From assembly GCA_021464415.1 (NCBI GenBank), contig CM038467.1:69077393-69141392 (forward strand): 64,000 nucleotides of DNA, in the 5' to 3' direction. This DNA is from Lonicera japonica (lineage: Eukaryota > Streptophyta > Magnoliopsida > Dipsacales > Caprifoliaceae). Position numbers and translations under genes: made by a program. A model generated the notes under the pieces. That model worked only from the letters and a program-made list of their open reading frames with translations. It was not told where the DNA came from and searched no databases. Positions within the stretch are counted from its first letter, which is position 1; each line of letters starts with the position of its first letter. Of the stretch, positions 1-10,701 are shown piece by piece.

Positions 1-137
1 AAAGGAACGCCAGGCCTCCAACATAACTCATTGCATTGCATGTGACAGAAAAAAACAAAAATTAAGAGGGTAGAAAAATGGCTTCAAAACCAGGGGTGCT
101 AACTGACTCGCCATGGAAGAAGCTTGGAAGCTTCAAG

Positions 138-423
138 GTGATTATATTATTTAGCTAATTATTCAAAAATAACTCTTTTGTTTGAAGAAAAAAAAAAACT
201 AAGTAATATATCATGCATTCAATTTGTTAGTCTAAAATATATTCAGATTGGTTGTGTATAAAAACGAATTATCATTAATCAGAATGTGCTTAATTTTAAT
301 TCAATGCAAATTCAAGAAAAACTTGTGTATTGATTCTCGAAATATTAACGATTCATAGAAAGATATCTATGCATATACAGTTTTATTTATTTTAAAGTTT
401 TCCTTTTTCCATTTTGGATGAAG
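138..423 (+). other. Intron 1 of the CER1-like gene
   Basis: GT at 138 and AG at 422-423 join codon 20 (Lys) to Tyr-Val-Ile, matching the known exon 1/exon 2 junction of CER1. The intron is AT-rich with no further feature seen. Confidence 0.8.
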
Positions 424-452
424 TATGTGATTTTGGCACCATGGATGGTTCA

Positions 453-638
453 TGTTAAAGTTATTATTTATTTATTTCGTGTTTGTTTCCTTATTGGATT
501 AGTTTTCCTTTTCCTTTCCTTTTCCTTGTTAGATTAGGTTTTTCTTTTGTCTTGTTTAGCTCTATAAATAGAGCCCCTTTCTTATGTAATTCATTCATTC
601 AATAAGATATATAGTTTCTTTTTTCTCTAAACCTAACA
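453..638 (+). repeat. Copia 5' LTR
   Basis: 186 bp bounded by TGTTAAAG and CCTAACA. It is pyrimidine-rich in the middle and contains TATAAATA at 563-570, the likely RNA polymerase II promoter. It ends directly before the primer binding site and matches 5494-5679 without a difference that I could see. Confidence 0.96.
563..570 (+). promoter_or_regulatory. TATA box of copia 5' LTR
   Basis: TATAAATA, 76 bp before the LTR end, the usual place for the U3 promoter of a short copia LTR. The same motif is at 5604-5611 in the 3' LTR, where it could drive outward transcription into the rest of CER1-like exon 2. Confidence 0.75.
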
Positions 639-650
639 TGGTATCAGAGG
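639..650 (+). other. Primer binding site (initiator tRNA-Met type)
   Basis: TGGTATCAGAGG directly follows the 5' LTR. It matches the standard plant copia primer site TGGTATCAGAGC at 11 of 12 positions. Confidence 0.93.
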
Positions 651-1416
651 AAGGTTGAATCACCACCACCAGCCACCAGCCGCAACCATCACCAATCAGA
701 TCCGCACCGTCTTATCGATAAATATATCAAACCTCGATAAATACAACATCAAAACCTTCGTCTTCCAAAGACGATTCCAACGCCGCAAGAATCACCTCGA
801 AAAACCCATCCACGCGCCCTCACGCGCCGCGAGTGTGAAACACGGTACGTCCCGCCGAAACCACGCGCCGCCGCCGTTACCGTCAGTCAAATCGCCGTTA
901 AAGTTAACGGCGTTAGTACTTTTCCGTTAAAGTTAACGGCGTCAGGCCGTCTCCGTTACCGTTAACGTCCGTTAACGCCGTTAGCATTCCGTCAACGCCG
1001 TCAGCTTTTCCGTCAACGCCGTTAGCCGTCCGTTAACGCCGTCAGTCAACCGTCAGTTAGTCAACTCAGACCGGTTCAGCCAACAGTTTTTTGCCCGGTT
1101 TTGCTATTTTTTGATCGGTTTTCAGCTAACTCAGACCGGTTCCCTAGGTTTTTGACCGTTCCAGACGCAACTGCAGTCTCCGTTTCTCCAGATTCAGTCT
1201 TCAAGTTATAAAACCAGATCCAGTGCACTCCTTTTACCACCGTTTGCTTATTTTTTTGACCGGTTCTCTGACAACCACGACTGGTTCCCGAGGTTTTCAA
1301 GCATTCTGAACACAACCGCAGTCTCCGTCTCTCCAAATTCAATCTCTAAGATACCAAATCAGGTCAAGTGCACTAATTCTTACACTGTTTGCTTAATTCT
1401 TGTTCAGTTTTATGTT
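651..1416 (+). other. Copia 5' leader with GC-rich and duplicated repeats
   Basis: Untranslated leader of about 770 bp. From about 880 to 1060 it consists of many variants of CCGTTAACGCCGTTAG in both orientations, each partly self-complementary (GTTAACGGCG-like), so strong RNA structure is likely. A second, longer direct repeat follows: about 1,090-1,230 and 1,240-1,400 share TTTTTTGACCGGTT-like, GCAGTCTCCG and AAGTGCACT blocks in the same order. Short reading frames here lack known domains and I treat them as non-coding. Confidence 0.7.
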
Positions 1417-4400
1417 ATGAAAACCTCAGAAATTCCTATCACCATCAAATTGGATGGAAACAATTATAATCACTGGTCTATCTTGTTCCGAAATTTCTTG
1501 AAAGGAAAGGGCCTCTGGGATTATGTTAATGGCAAAGCAACTTGTCCTGCTGAAACCGATGAAAAGTATGCTGATTGGGATATTAATAACAACAAAATTT
1601 TAACATGGATTGCCAACACTGTCATTCCATCGATTAGTCTTCAGCTTGGAAAGTATGATACCGCAAAGAAAGCTTGGGATTTCTTAGCACACAGATATGT
1701 TCAAACCAATTTTGCCAAGAAATATAAACTTGAACAAGATATACGTGGGCTACTACAACAATCAGGTCAATCCGTGTCTGATTTTCACTCTAGCATGTGC
1801 GTTATCTGGGATCAATTGGAACTCATGGAACCTCCATGGACAACAGACTTTGGTTTATTGGAAACCTTTCGTGAAGAAACGCGACTTGTACAATTTCTTA
1901 TGGTATTACGGGATGAATTTGAACCGATCAGGGCATCTATTCTTCATCGCAAGCCCCTCCCCTCTGTTGAATCAGCATTAACAGAATTAATTACTGAAAA
2001 AACTCGCAAGGGTATCACTCCGAATATTTCATCAGTTTTTGTTGCACCACCGGCCTCGAATACCTCGTATGTTGCATCTCCTCACCCGCAGAATCAGAAT
2101 TACCGACCACCTCACAATACCTTTTCACCACGCCCTCATCAGACATCATATCGCCCTCCTCATAATACCCAAACGGCACCACCCCGAGATTATTCCCAGG
2201 TTCAATGTAACTACTGCAAGGGTTTTGGGCATGTAGTCAAGAATTGTCCCTCTCCTACATCTCGGTACATGCGGGGTCTACAAAATTCAACTGGATCGTC
2301 TGCTGCCGTACTTGCTCCACCATCTCCCCAAACCGGTAATAATCATACCATTGCCTCTGCCTTTTCAGTCTCATCAGGTACATCTTCTTCTCCTTGGTTC
2401 CTTGATTCCGGAGCATCAAACCACATGACTTTTGATCCTACACACTTTGACTCATTCAGTCTCATGCATTCATCTCCCAAAATTCACACAGCTGATGGTT
2501 CTGTTATTACTGCTAGTCACATTGGTTCCATTAAAAACACTCCTAACTTGTCTATTCCTGATGTCTTCTTTGTCCCTCAACTTTCAATGCAACTGTTATC
2601 TGTCGGGCAATTATGTGATATTGGGCTAATCATTATATTTCATTCATTGGGTTTTATTGTGCAGGACCGCTCAACGGGCAAGCAAGTTGGGACATGCCAT
2701 AGAGTTGGCCGCTTATATGTTACAGACACACTTCACATTCCCCCTATGACCAATACATCCTTAACAGCATCTACCACACACCCATCATCATTTTGGCACT
2801 CTCGATTAGGACATGTTTCTTTTTCTCGTCTTAAATATATGATTAATCAAGGGTTGTTAGGACCAGTTACATTAGATAAAGATTTTCCTTGTGTCGCTTG
2901 TAAACTGGCCAAACAACCAGCTCTACCTTTTAATAATAGTACTACAGTTTCATCTTCTCCTTTTGATCTTGTGCATTCTGATGTGTGGGGTAAAGCTCCT
3001 ATTGCTTCTATGGGGGGTGCCTTATATTATGTGATTTTTGTTGTTGATTACTCTCGCTATAGTTGGACTTATTTGCTTCACTCACGTTCCGATTTTTTTA
3101 AAATTTATATTGAATTTGCCACCATGATTAAAACTCAGTTTTCTAAAACTATCAAACTTTTTCGTTCTGATTCCGGAGGCGAATATCTGTCCAAACCCTT
3201 CCTTGACTTTCTCAAATCTCAAGGGACTCTTCCTCAATTATCCTGTCCTGACACTCCACAACAAAATGGCATTGCAGAACGTAAACACCGTCATCTTGTC
3301 GAAACTGCCCGTACTCTCCTTGTGTCGTCCTCTGTCCCTTCCACTTTTTTGGGGGAAGCCATCCATACTTCTATATTCATTATAAACCGCATTCCCTCTC
3401 TTGTTACAAATGGTATTTCTCCCTTTGAGCGTCTTTATGAAACTCGTCCTGATTATTCCGAACTTCGTGTCTTTGGATCTACCTGTTTTGTATTACTTCC
3501 CAAAAGAGAGCGTACCAAACTCACACCAAAAACCTCTATGTGTGTTTTCTTAGGATATGGAATTCAACAAAAGGGTTATCGCTGCTATGATCCCATTGCC
3601 AAAAGATTTCGCATTTCTCGACATGTTACCTTTTGGGAAAATACTCCATATTACACTCTGGCCCAAAATACCACCTTATCCACTGAACCTGCGCTACCTG
3701 TTGATCCATTCCCCGAGTCCTCGCCAATAGAAGCCTCTCACCTTTCACCCACTCCAGTATCTGTCCCTGATCCAGTACCGGCTAACCCCATTCCCTTAGT
3801 GTCTGATAGCTCCACTGCTGACAACTCTATGTCTTGCCCTGACTCTGCATGTCCCGACAGCGATCCTCCACTTCGACCAACTCGAGATCGTCGGCCGCCA
3901 GCTAAGTTATCAGATTATCACTGTTTTCTTTCCGCCCTGCTGTCCCTACATGAGCCATCCTCTTATCGCGAAGCATCCACCGATCCTCTTTGGCAACAAG
4001 CTATGGCCGATGAACTTGCTGCCTTAAAGCAAACCAATACATGGGACCTTGTTCCCTTACCTGCTGGAAAATCTGTTGTTGGGAGCAAATGGGTATACAA
4101 GATTAAAACCAACGCCGATGGTTCTGTTGATCGTTACAAAGCTCGTCTCGTTGCAAAAGGTTTTACACAGGAATATGGTATTGATTATGAAGAAACTTTC
4201 GCTCCCGTAGCTCGTATGACCACAGTTCGCACACTTATTTCAGTTGCTTCTATCCGTAAGTGGGCGATTCACCAGATGGATGTCAAAAATGCTTTCCTTC
4301 ACGGCGACCTATCCGAAGAAGTATATATGCAGCCTCCTAATGGGCTACCTCACTCTCCTGGACAAGTCTGTAAATTTCGTCGTGCTCTCTATGGTCTTAA

Positions 4401-5478
4401 GCAAGCACCCAGAGCCTGGTTTGAAAAGTTCTCCACAGCCGTTATTCACTATGGTTTTTCACAGAGTGCTCATGATTCAGCAATGTTTACATGTTCCTCT
4501 CCATAAGGCATTGTTGTTCTTCTCATTTATGTCGATGATATGATTATCACTGGGGATGATTTCGATGGAATATGCAAGCTCAAGACCTATCTGTGCTCTT
4601 GTTTTGAAATGAAAGATCTGGGAATTCTTCGCTACTTCCTTGGTATTGAGGTTGATCGTTTGTCTACTGGTTACTATCTTTCTCAGGTAAAATACGCTTC
4701 CGACATTGTTCAGCGAGCTAGTTTAACTGACAACAAGATTGCCGATACACCCCTTGAATTGAATGTCAAACTCTGTGCTTCTGACGGGACTTTGCTACCA
4801 AATCCGACTTTATATCGCCAACTTGTTGGCAGTCTCAACTATCTCACCATCACACGGCCGGATATTAGTTACGCTGTTCATATTGTAAGCCCATTTATGT
4901 CTGCTCCACGCTCTGTTCATTTTGCTGCTGTTCTCCGCATCATTCGGTACCTTAAAGGGACACTATTCCAGGGATTACATTTTTCATCCACTTCTAGTCT
5001 TGAGTTACAAGGATATTCCGACTCCGATTGGGCGGGTGATATAACTGATCGCCGGTCTACAACAGGATTCTGTGTTTTTCTAGGTGACTCTCTCATCGCG
5101 TGGAAAAGTAAGAAACAAACTGTGATTGCTCGTTCTAGTGCTGAAGCTGAGTATCGCGCCCTTGCCCATGCAACTTCTGAAATTGTTTGGCTTCGCTGGT
5201 TACTTAAAGATATGGGAATTGACGTTCCTACTCCTACGCCGTTATTTTGTGACAGTCAGAGTGCCATTCAGATAGCCCATAATGTTTTTTTTCATGAACG
5301 TACCAAGCATATTGAGGTTGACTGCCACTTTGTTCGACATCACTACACTCATGGCACTATTCGCTTGCCTTTCGTCTCGTCTGAGTATCAACTTGCTGAT
5401 CTGTTTACCAAGACTCATGTGACCGCCCGTTTTCACTTTCTCGTTTCCAAACTCCGAATGCTTTCTAAGCCTTCTTGA
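1417..5478 (+). pseudogene. gag-pol: Copia gag-pol polyprotein with one internal stop
   Basis: A single frame of 1,354 codons from ATG 1417 to TGA 5476-5478, broken only by TAA 4504-4506. Domains in order: UBN2-type Gag from residue 1; CCHC zinc knuckle at residues 264-277 (2206-2247); aspartic protease with Asp-Ser-Gly at residue 330 (2404); integrase with HHCC finger around residue 459 onward and a D,D,E core seen as HSDVWG, FRSDSGGEY and QQNGIAERKH; reverse transcriptase beginning about residue 860 with QMDVKNAFLHG and YVDD at 4528-4539; RNase H with DSDWAGD, SSAEAEYRAL and ADLFTK near the end. The stop falls eight codons before YVDD, so this copy cannot make full reverse transcriptase without readthrough. 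A second ATG at 4540 lies in the same frame after the stop. Confidence 0.95.
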
Positions 5479-5480
5479 GT

Positions 5481-5493
5481 TTGAGGGGGGGGG
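5481..5493 (+). other. Copia polypurine tract
   Basis: TTGAGGGGGGGGG directly abuts the 3' LTR start at 5494. This is the expected plus-strand primer site. Confidence 0.88.
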
Positions 5494-5679
5494 TGTTAAA
5501 GTTATTATTTATTTATTTCGTGTTTGTTTCCTTATTGGATTAGTTTTCCTTTTCCTTTCCTTTTCCTTGTTAGATTAGGTTTTTCTTTTGTCTTGTTTAG
5601 CTCTATAAATAGAGCCCCTTTCTTATGTAATTCATTCATTCAATAAGATATATAGTTTCTTTTTTCTCTAAACCTAACA
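5494..5679 (+). repeat. Copia 3' LTR
   Basis: 186 bp, apparently identical to 453-638, followed at 5680 by the second GTTCA target duplication and then by the continuation of CER1-like exon 2. Confidence 0.96.
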
Positions 5680-6540
5680 GTTCATAGCGTGTATTCGTGG
5701 GTTGCAAAAGAAGAAGAGGAAAGAGACATTTTCAATTTTCTTATAACCCCCTTTTTAGTGTTGAGGATGCTTCACAGCCAATTATGGATCACTATTTCTC
5801 GGTCATCGATCTGCAAAAGGCAATAATAGAATTGTTGACAAGAGCATTGAATTCGAACAAGTCGATAAAGAAAGCCATTGGTAAGTCCTTGTACTGTTTC
5901 TTACAAAGCGTACATTTTGTCAATAGTCTGATAATGCATACCACGAGATATTCTGGATGATATATTATAATAATGACATTAACTATGAATGAATGTAGGG
6001 ATGACAATATCTTACTGAACGGAATCGCCTTCTACATTTCTAACATGACAGTGGCCGGAGCTTCTAACTTACCCTTGTGGAGAACAAATGGTATTATAAT
6101 CACAATATTGCTTCATAGTGGACCAGTGGAGTTTCTTTATTATTGGCTTCATAAGGCATTGCATCACAACTATCTCTACTCTCGCTACCATTCCCACCAC
6201 CATTCCTCTATTGCTACCGAGCCCATTTCATGTAAGTCCTTTTAGAGTAACAAAAAGATAAGGAAAATAAATTAACTTTTAAACTAACGACCATAATAAT
6301 TTCATTTTTTTGGGGGGCAGCTGTTGTACATCCATTTCTTGAGCTTGGAGCATATTTTGTGCTATTTGCAATACCAATGGTGACCACAGCCCTCACCAAT
6401 ACAACCTCTTTGGTGGGAATATTTGGTTACGTAACGTATATTGATTTCATGAACTTGATGGGACACTGCAATTTTGAGATGATACCAAACAAGTTCTTCT
6501 CCATTTTCCCACCTCTCAAATTCTTGATGTATACACCAAC

Positions 6541-7605
6541 GTAAGTTTAATTACCACTTCCTTAATTATATATACTAGCATAAGAACATTCTACGTGTGT
6601 GCGCAAAATATAATATACACACGATTATTCTTTTCATTGTTAATTATAGGCATATCTATTTTTTGTTTCTTCAAGATAACAAACTGACAATGGATGTAAT
6701 CCTAATATTCTTGATTCACTGTTTCTTATAATATTTATGTATTTAATTTACATATATGTTTCTTGCTTTATTATTGTTGTACGAAACGGGGCTGAGATGC
6801 CCAACTATACTATATATATATATATATATGTTATCCTTTTGCACCTCTTCTAAAATACCAAAAGTATTACACAACACGTGCATGACCTAGTTTTCATTGA
6901 TTGAAGCTAACAACTATTTATTTTCTTTTCTTTCCTTATAGTTCATCATTTTTTTTATGTAAATAATTTGCATTCTTATTTCATTGTAATATATTGAATT
7001 ATTTGTTTGTACCTCTTTTCTTTCATAAATTTGTTATTGTTATGGGCTTATAATTTTATTTTATTTTTAGGTTCTCCAAGATAACAAACTGACAATAGAT
7101 GTAATCCCAATATTCTTGACTCATTGTTCCTTATATTTATATATTTGACTGACATATATGTTTTTGCTTTACTATTGTTGTTTATTCATCTTCTCCTTTT
7201 TTGCTCTCGAGTTTTTTTTCTTGTAATAAACCTAAAAATATGTAAAATTGACAAAACAAGAAGTTGAGATATTAAGCTTAATTTGTCTAAATTATATAAC
7301 AAATATTATATTATAAAATTTATGCATTGTACGTGCGTAGCACAAAAACTATTTGTCAAAATCAGAGCCATCTACTTTTAAATTAATTGTTTATACTTAC
7401 CACCTACTCCGTGGTGAGAGCAGATCCGATTTTAGCAGCACAAAAATGATGCTATGGCAATACAATCCATTAATTTTTTTGCAAGTTTTTTTAGTTTAGT
7501 TGATATATTAATATTCGCGTTGTTATCAATTTATTCTTATCTAACTATCATTGGCCAGACATGGAAAAACTCTAATTTTCTTTTCAATTTCTTTGGAGCT
7601 GACAG
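6541..7605 (+). repeat. Long intron 4 of CER1-like gene with a diverged direct repeat
   Basis: GT at 6541 and AG at 7604-7605 join Thr-Pro-Thr to Phe-His-Ser-Leu-His-His. At 1,065 bp it is far longer than the other introns. Two segments, about 6,666-6,780 and 7,071-7,180, are direct copies of each other with scattered differences (both contain AAGATAACAAACTGACAAT and end TATTGTTGT). A TA microsatellite lies near 6,812-6,829. The duplicated block may mark an old insertion, but I see no transposon ends. Confidence 0.65.
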
Positions 7606-8192
7606 ATTTCACTCTCTTCATCACACCCAGTTCCGAACCAACTACTCATTATTCATGCCATTTTATGATTACGTTTACGGAACCACGGATGAGTCTACTG
7701 ATACATTACATGAAGCATCACTTAAGAGACTAGAAGACTCGCCTGACGTAGTCCATCTCACACATCTAACTACACCAGATTCCATGTATCATCAACGGCT
7801 AGGGTTTCACTCCATTTCTTCGAAGCCTCACATGTCCAAGTGGTATCTACTGCTAGTGTGGCCTTTCACACGTTTCTTCATGGCAATGATTTCCATATGC
7901 GGCCGTACATTCGTTTCAGAGAGGAATATCTTTCAAAATCTCAAACTACAGTCATGGACACTACCAATATATAATAGACAAGTACATTTTACACATATTC
8001 TATTAAGTTTTAATTCATTTCCTATTTTTTTTTGATGGTACTATTAAATTTACTTTACTTATTTGCTCATTCATTTTTTTCCAGTATTTATTGGGATGGA
8101 AAAAGAAAGCTATCAATCGCCTAATTGAAGAGGCCATACTAGATGCAGAGGCAAGAGGCACTAAGGTGTTAACTCTAGGTCTCATGAACCAG

Positions 8193-8557
8193 GCAAGTGC
8201 ATCATGTATATATTTTGTTCTTTTTTAAGTCCAATATATACTATTGTATATCTTAATTTCAACTGGAACTCCCTCATAAAGTAAACTGAACAGTTTCATC
8301 TTCGATGAAAGCGACTTTTATATACTGAGTAGAAACAGAGGAGAAGATAAAAGAGGGAAGAAAAACTGAATGTCGCGTTGAACTTGAGACATCCAAATTT
8401 TGTTTGATCTGTTACCATAGGGAGAGGTTAAGGACTTCCCTTAAACCTAGAGATCTTTAGTTTGAGTAATTTTAATAAATCATCATCATCATCATCATCA
8501 TTATTATTATTATTTGTAATAACTTGTATATTATTATACTATCCCCACTTTTTACAG
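8193..8557 (+). other. Intron 6 of CER1-like gene with a GC donor
   Basis: The exon 6 coding sequence ends in Met-Asn-Gln (CAG) and is followed by GCAAGT instead of GTAAGT. The acceptor AG is at 8556-8557, before Gly-Glu-Glu-Leu-Asn. GC-AG introns are a known minor class, usually with an otherwise perfect donor as here. The intron also holds ATC and ATT microsatellites around 8,478-8,515. Confidence 0.8.
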
Positions 8558-9009
8558 GGGGAGGAACTGAACAGAAATGGAGAGGTTTATATAAAAAGGT
8601 ACCCTAAGTTAAAAGTGAAGGTAGTGGATGGGAGTAGTTTGGCAGCTGCTATTGTGATTAACACCATTCCAAAAGGAACAAAACAAGTCCTCCTTCGAGG
8701 AAAAATCTCTAAAACTTCTTGTGCAATTGCCTTTGCTTTGTGTCAAAGGGGTATCCAGGTAATTAAATTTACCTCCCACTCATGTCAATTACTGTATAAA
8801 CTAGAAGATTGATTCTCCCCTTCTCGAACTATTTGGATCAATCCACCAGTTGTATTAAAAAAATGCCCAAAAAGTCTTAATTATGCATTAATTTGATATT
8901 AATATATTAGGTGGCCACACCAAATGAAGAAGAGTTCGAGAAGATTAAGCTAATCAACGCCAAGTCTGAAAGTAATTCACTGATAATCTAAGGGAGTTAT
9001 GATCAAAAG

Positions 9010-9568
9010 GTATATCTTTTTGCAACATATAAACATGTAGCGTGTGTAGTTCAATGTTTAGTAACATAAAATAATAGATACGATAATAACTATTTTAAAT
9101 ACTCAACATTATACATAGCTACGCAAGTATCTCGAAAACGTAGTATAATCTTTCGAATAAATTGTAACAAATCTTGTTTACTACTGCATTATTTAGAGTT
9201 TCCACTAAACAATATTACTTACAACAGTTGCAAAGATTACAAAGTGCTTGAATTTAATTGATTTGGACATTTGATTTAGTACAGTTATTACTTACGAAAA
9301 TCCATGTGGCACATGGATTTTTCGACCAAAACATGGAAAAAGTGTCCAATTTTGGATGAAAGTGTTACACAGCCGACCAAAGTGAGACAATTGAAACAGT
9401 AGGGACCAAAATGAGAAAATAGCCAAACTTCAAGGGTGTAAAAAGGTCAATTACCATCTTCAGTGGTTGTCAATGCTAAACTTAAACATGAAAATAATTG
9501 ATGGAAGCTTATAATTTTTTTTTCTTTTGTGGGTATGTGATATTTATGAAAATGAATTTAATTTATAG
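9010..9568 (+). other. Intron 8 of CER1-like gene
   Basis: 559 bp between exon 8 and the exon that starts VWLVGEG. Around 9,301-9,325 is an inverted repeat built on AAATCCATGTGGCACATGGATTT (17-bp core TCCATGTGGCACATGGA). The text from 9,330 to 9,470 resembles the ends of plant terminal-inverted-repeat elements, but no partner end was found. Confidence 0.55.
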
Positions 9569-10145
9569 GTATGGTTAGTGGGGGAGGGATTGGAAGAAGA
9601 AGAACAAGACAAGGCAGCAAAGGGAACAATATTCATTCCATTCTCAACTTTTCCCCCAAAAAAGATTAGGAATGATTGCTTTTACCACTACACACCAGCT
9701 ATGTTAACTCCTCTCAATCTCAAAAACATGCACACTTGTGAGGTTAGTAGTCAACTTTTACAAATAATATAAGGCTATCTTATATTTGCAATTTGCTAGT
9801 ATTTATGCATTTTATCCTGCAGACGCGGTATCTCTTTGCGATTCGCATATAAGTAAGAAGACACAAAAAAATGAAAAAAGAAGAAGAAGGTGATAAATAG
9901 TTCCATAGTTCAGTAAAATTTAAATTTTTGAGTGAATCTGGCTATTAATTGGGTTAATGCATGTGAAGCAGAATTGGTTGCCCAGAAAAGTGATGAGTGC
10001 TTCACGTGTGGCCGGAATAGTGCACGCATTAGAAGGATGGGAGGAACACAAGTGCAGGGACACCATCTTCAACCTTGACAAAGTTTGGCAAACCACTCTT
10101 AAGCATGGCTTCCAACCTCTTGATTATGGACGACAAATGGTTTAA

Positions 10146-10701
10146 TTTGTCATAGTAATTAATTAAGGAGGTTAATTGGATGGTTTTTCATATTTATATG
10201 CATTCTACAAACCCATCTAATTTTTATGTCTTGTAATTATGTTGCCTTTCTGATTTGAATTTGTAAAATAAATAAAGAAAAGGGAAGGGAAGGGAAGATG
10301 TCAAAGTCTGTTCCTTTGAAAATATACAAATCTTATGAGAAGGTGAATAATATAAGTTGAGGGACGATTCCCCTTAAGCTAAAACTCTCGGGGGGACATT
10401 ATATCCCATGATCATGCTCCCTTATTTGAATTTGCAATGTTGTCTCTTTTAGTGCTTTTGCATGGTTGAATATTGTATAAGTTGACACTATTGTGGGTGT
10501 CATGTGTGTACCTTTTTTTATTGTGATCCATTTAGCATACAAAAATATATATGCATTCTCAAAATAGTTTTAAATTTTGATAGAATAATTAGTAAATTAA
10601 TATATAGTATGATATCCCTCTCTTAATGCTAGCCAGCACTACTAACTTTACGCTTGTTATTACTATCATTTTGGTAAGAGGCTATTAAAATTTATTATTT
10701 A
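10146..10701. other. Downstream flank of CER1-like gene
   Basis: 3' UTR and intergenic DNA. AATAAATAAAG at about 10,268-10,278 is a possible polyadenylation signal. I see no other gene or repeat. Confidence 0.4.

Larger units (their letters stand above)
453..5679 (+). mobile_element. Ty1/copia LTR retrotransposon, recent insertion
   Basis: Complete 5.23-kb element: 186-bp LTRs at 453-638 and 5494-5679, initiator-Met-type primer site, one gag-pol reading frame and a polypurine tract. The LTRs begin TGTTA and end TAACA. The 5-bp target duplication GTTCA lies at 448-452 and 5680-5684. The two LTRs looked identical when read side by side, so the insertion is young. The domain order protease, integrase, reverse transcriptase, RNase H identifies copia rather than gypsy. 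It lies in the sense orientation in exon 2 of the CER1-like gene. A single stop codon (4504-4506) interrupts the polyprotein. Confidence 0.97.
78..10145 (+). pseudogene. CER1-like: CER1-like wax alkane-forming enzyme gene, disrupted
   Basis: CER1 proteins are ER membrane enzymes that, with CER3, convert very-long-chain acyl-CoA or aldehyde to cuticular alkanes. Exons read from splice sites: 78-137, 424-452 continued at 5685-5880, 5999-6231, 6321-6540, 7606-7981, 8085-8192, 8558-8758, 8911-9009, 9569-9742, 9972-10145. Summed, they give about 622 residues, close to the known size of about 625. The start MASKPGVLTDSPW is the CER1 N-terminus. The di-iron histidine clusters HKALHH, YHSHHHSS and HSLHHTQ are intact. 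The C-terminal WAX2-like part has VWLVGEG and NWLPRKVMSASRVAGI and ends at TAA 10143-10145. Lesions: a copia element in exon 2 (453-5679), a 1-bp insertion near 5803 and an in-frame TAA at 8989-8991. Family assignment is firm. The choice between CER1 and a CER1-like paralogue is open. Loss of function is inferred from the lesions. Confidence 0.93.

Noticed and set aside
8462..8812. Independent 116-residue protein
   Set aside because: It is exon 7 of the CER1-like gene extended into the flanking introns. The N-terminal Ser-rich part comes from an intron microsatellite.
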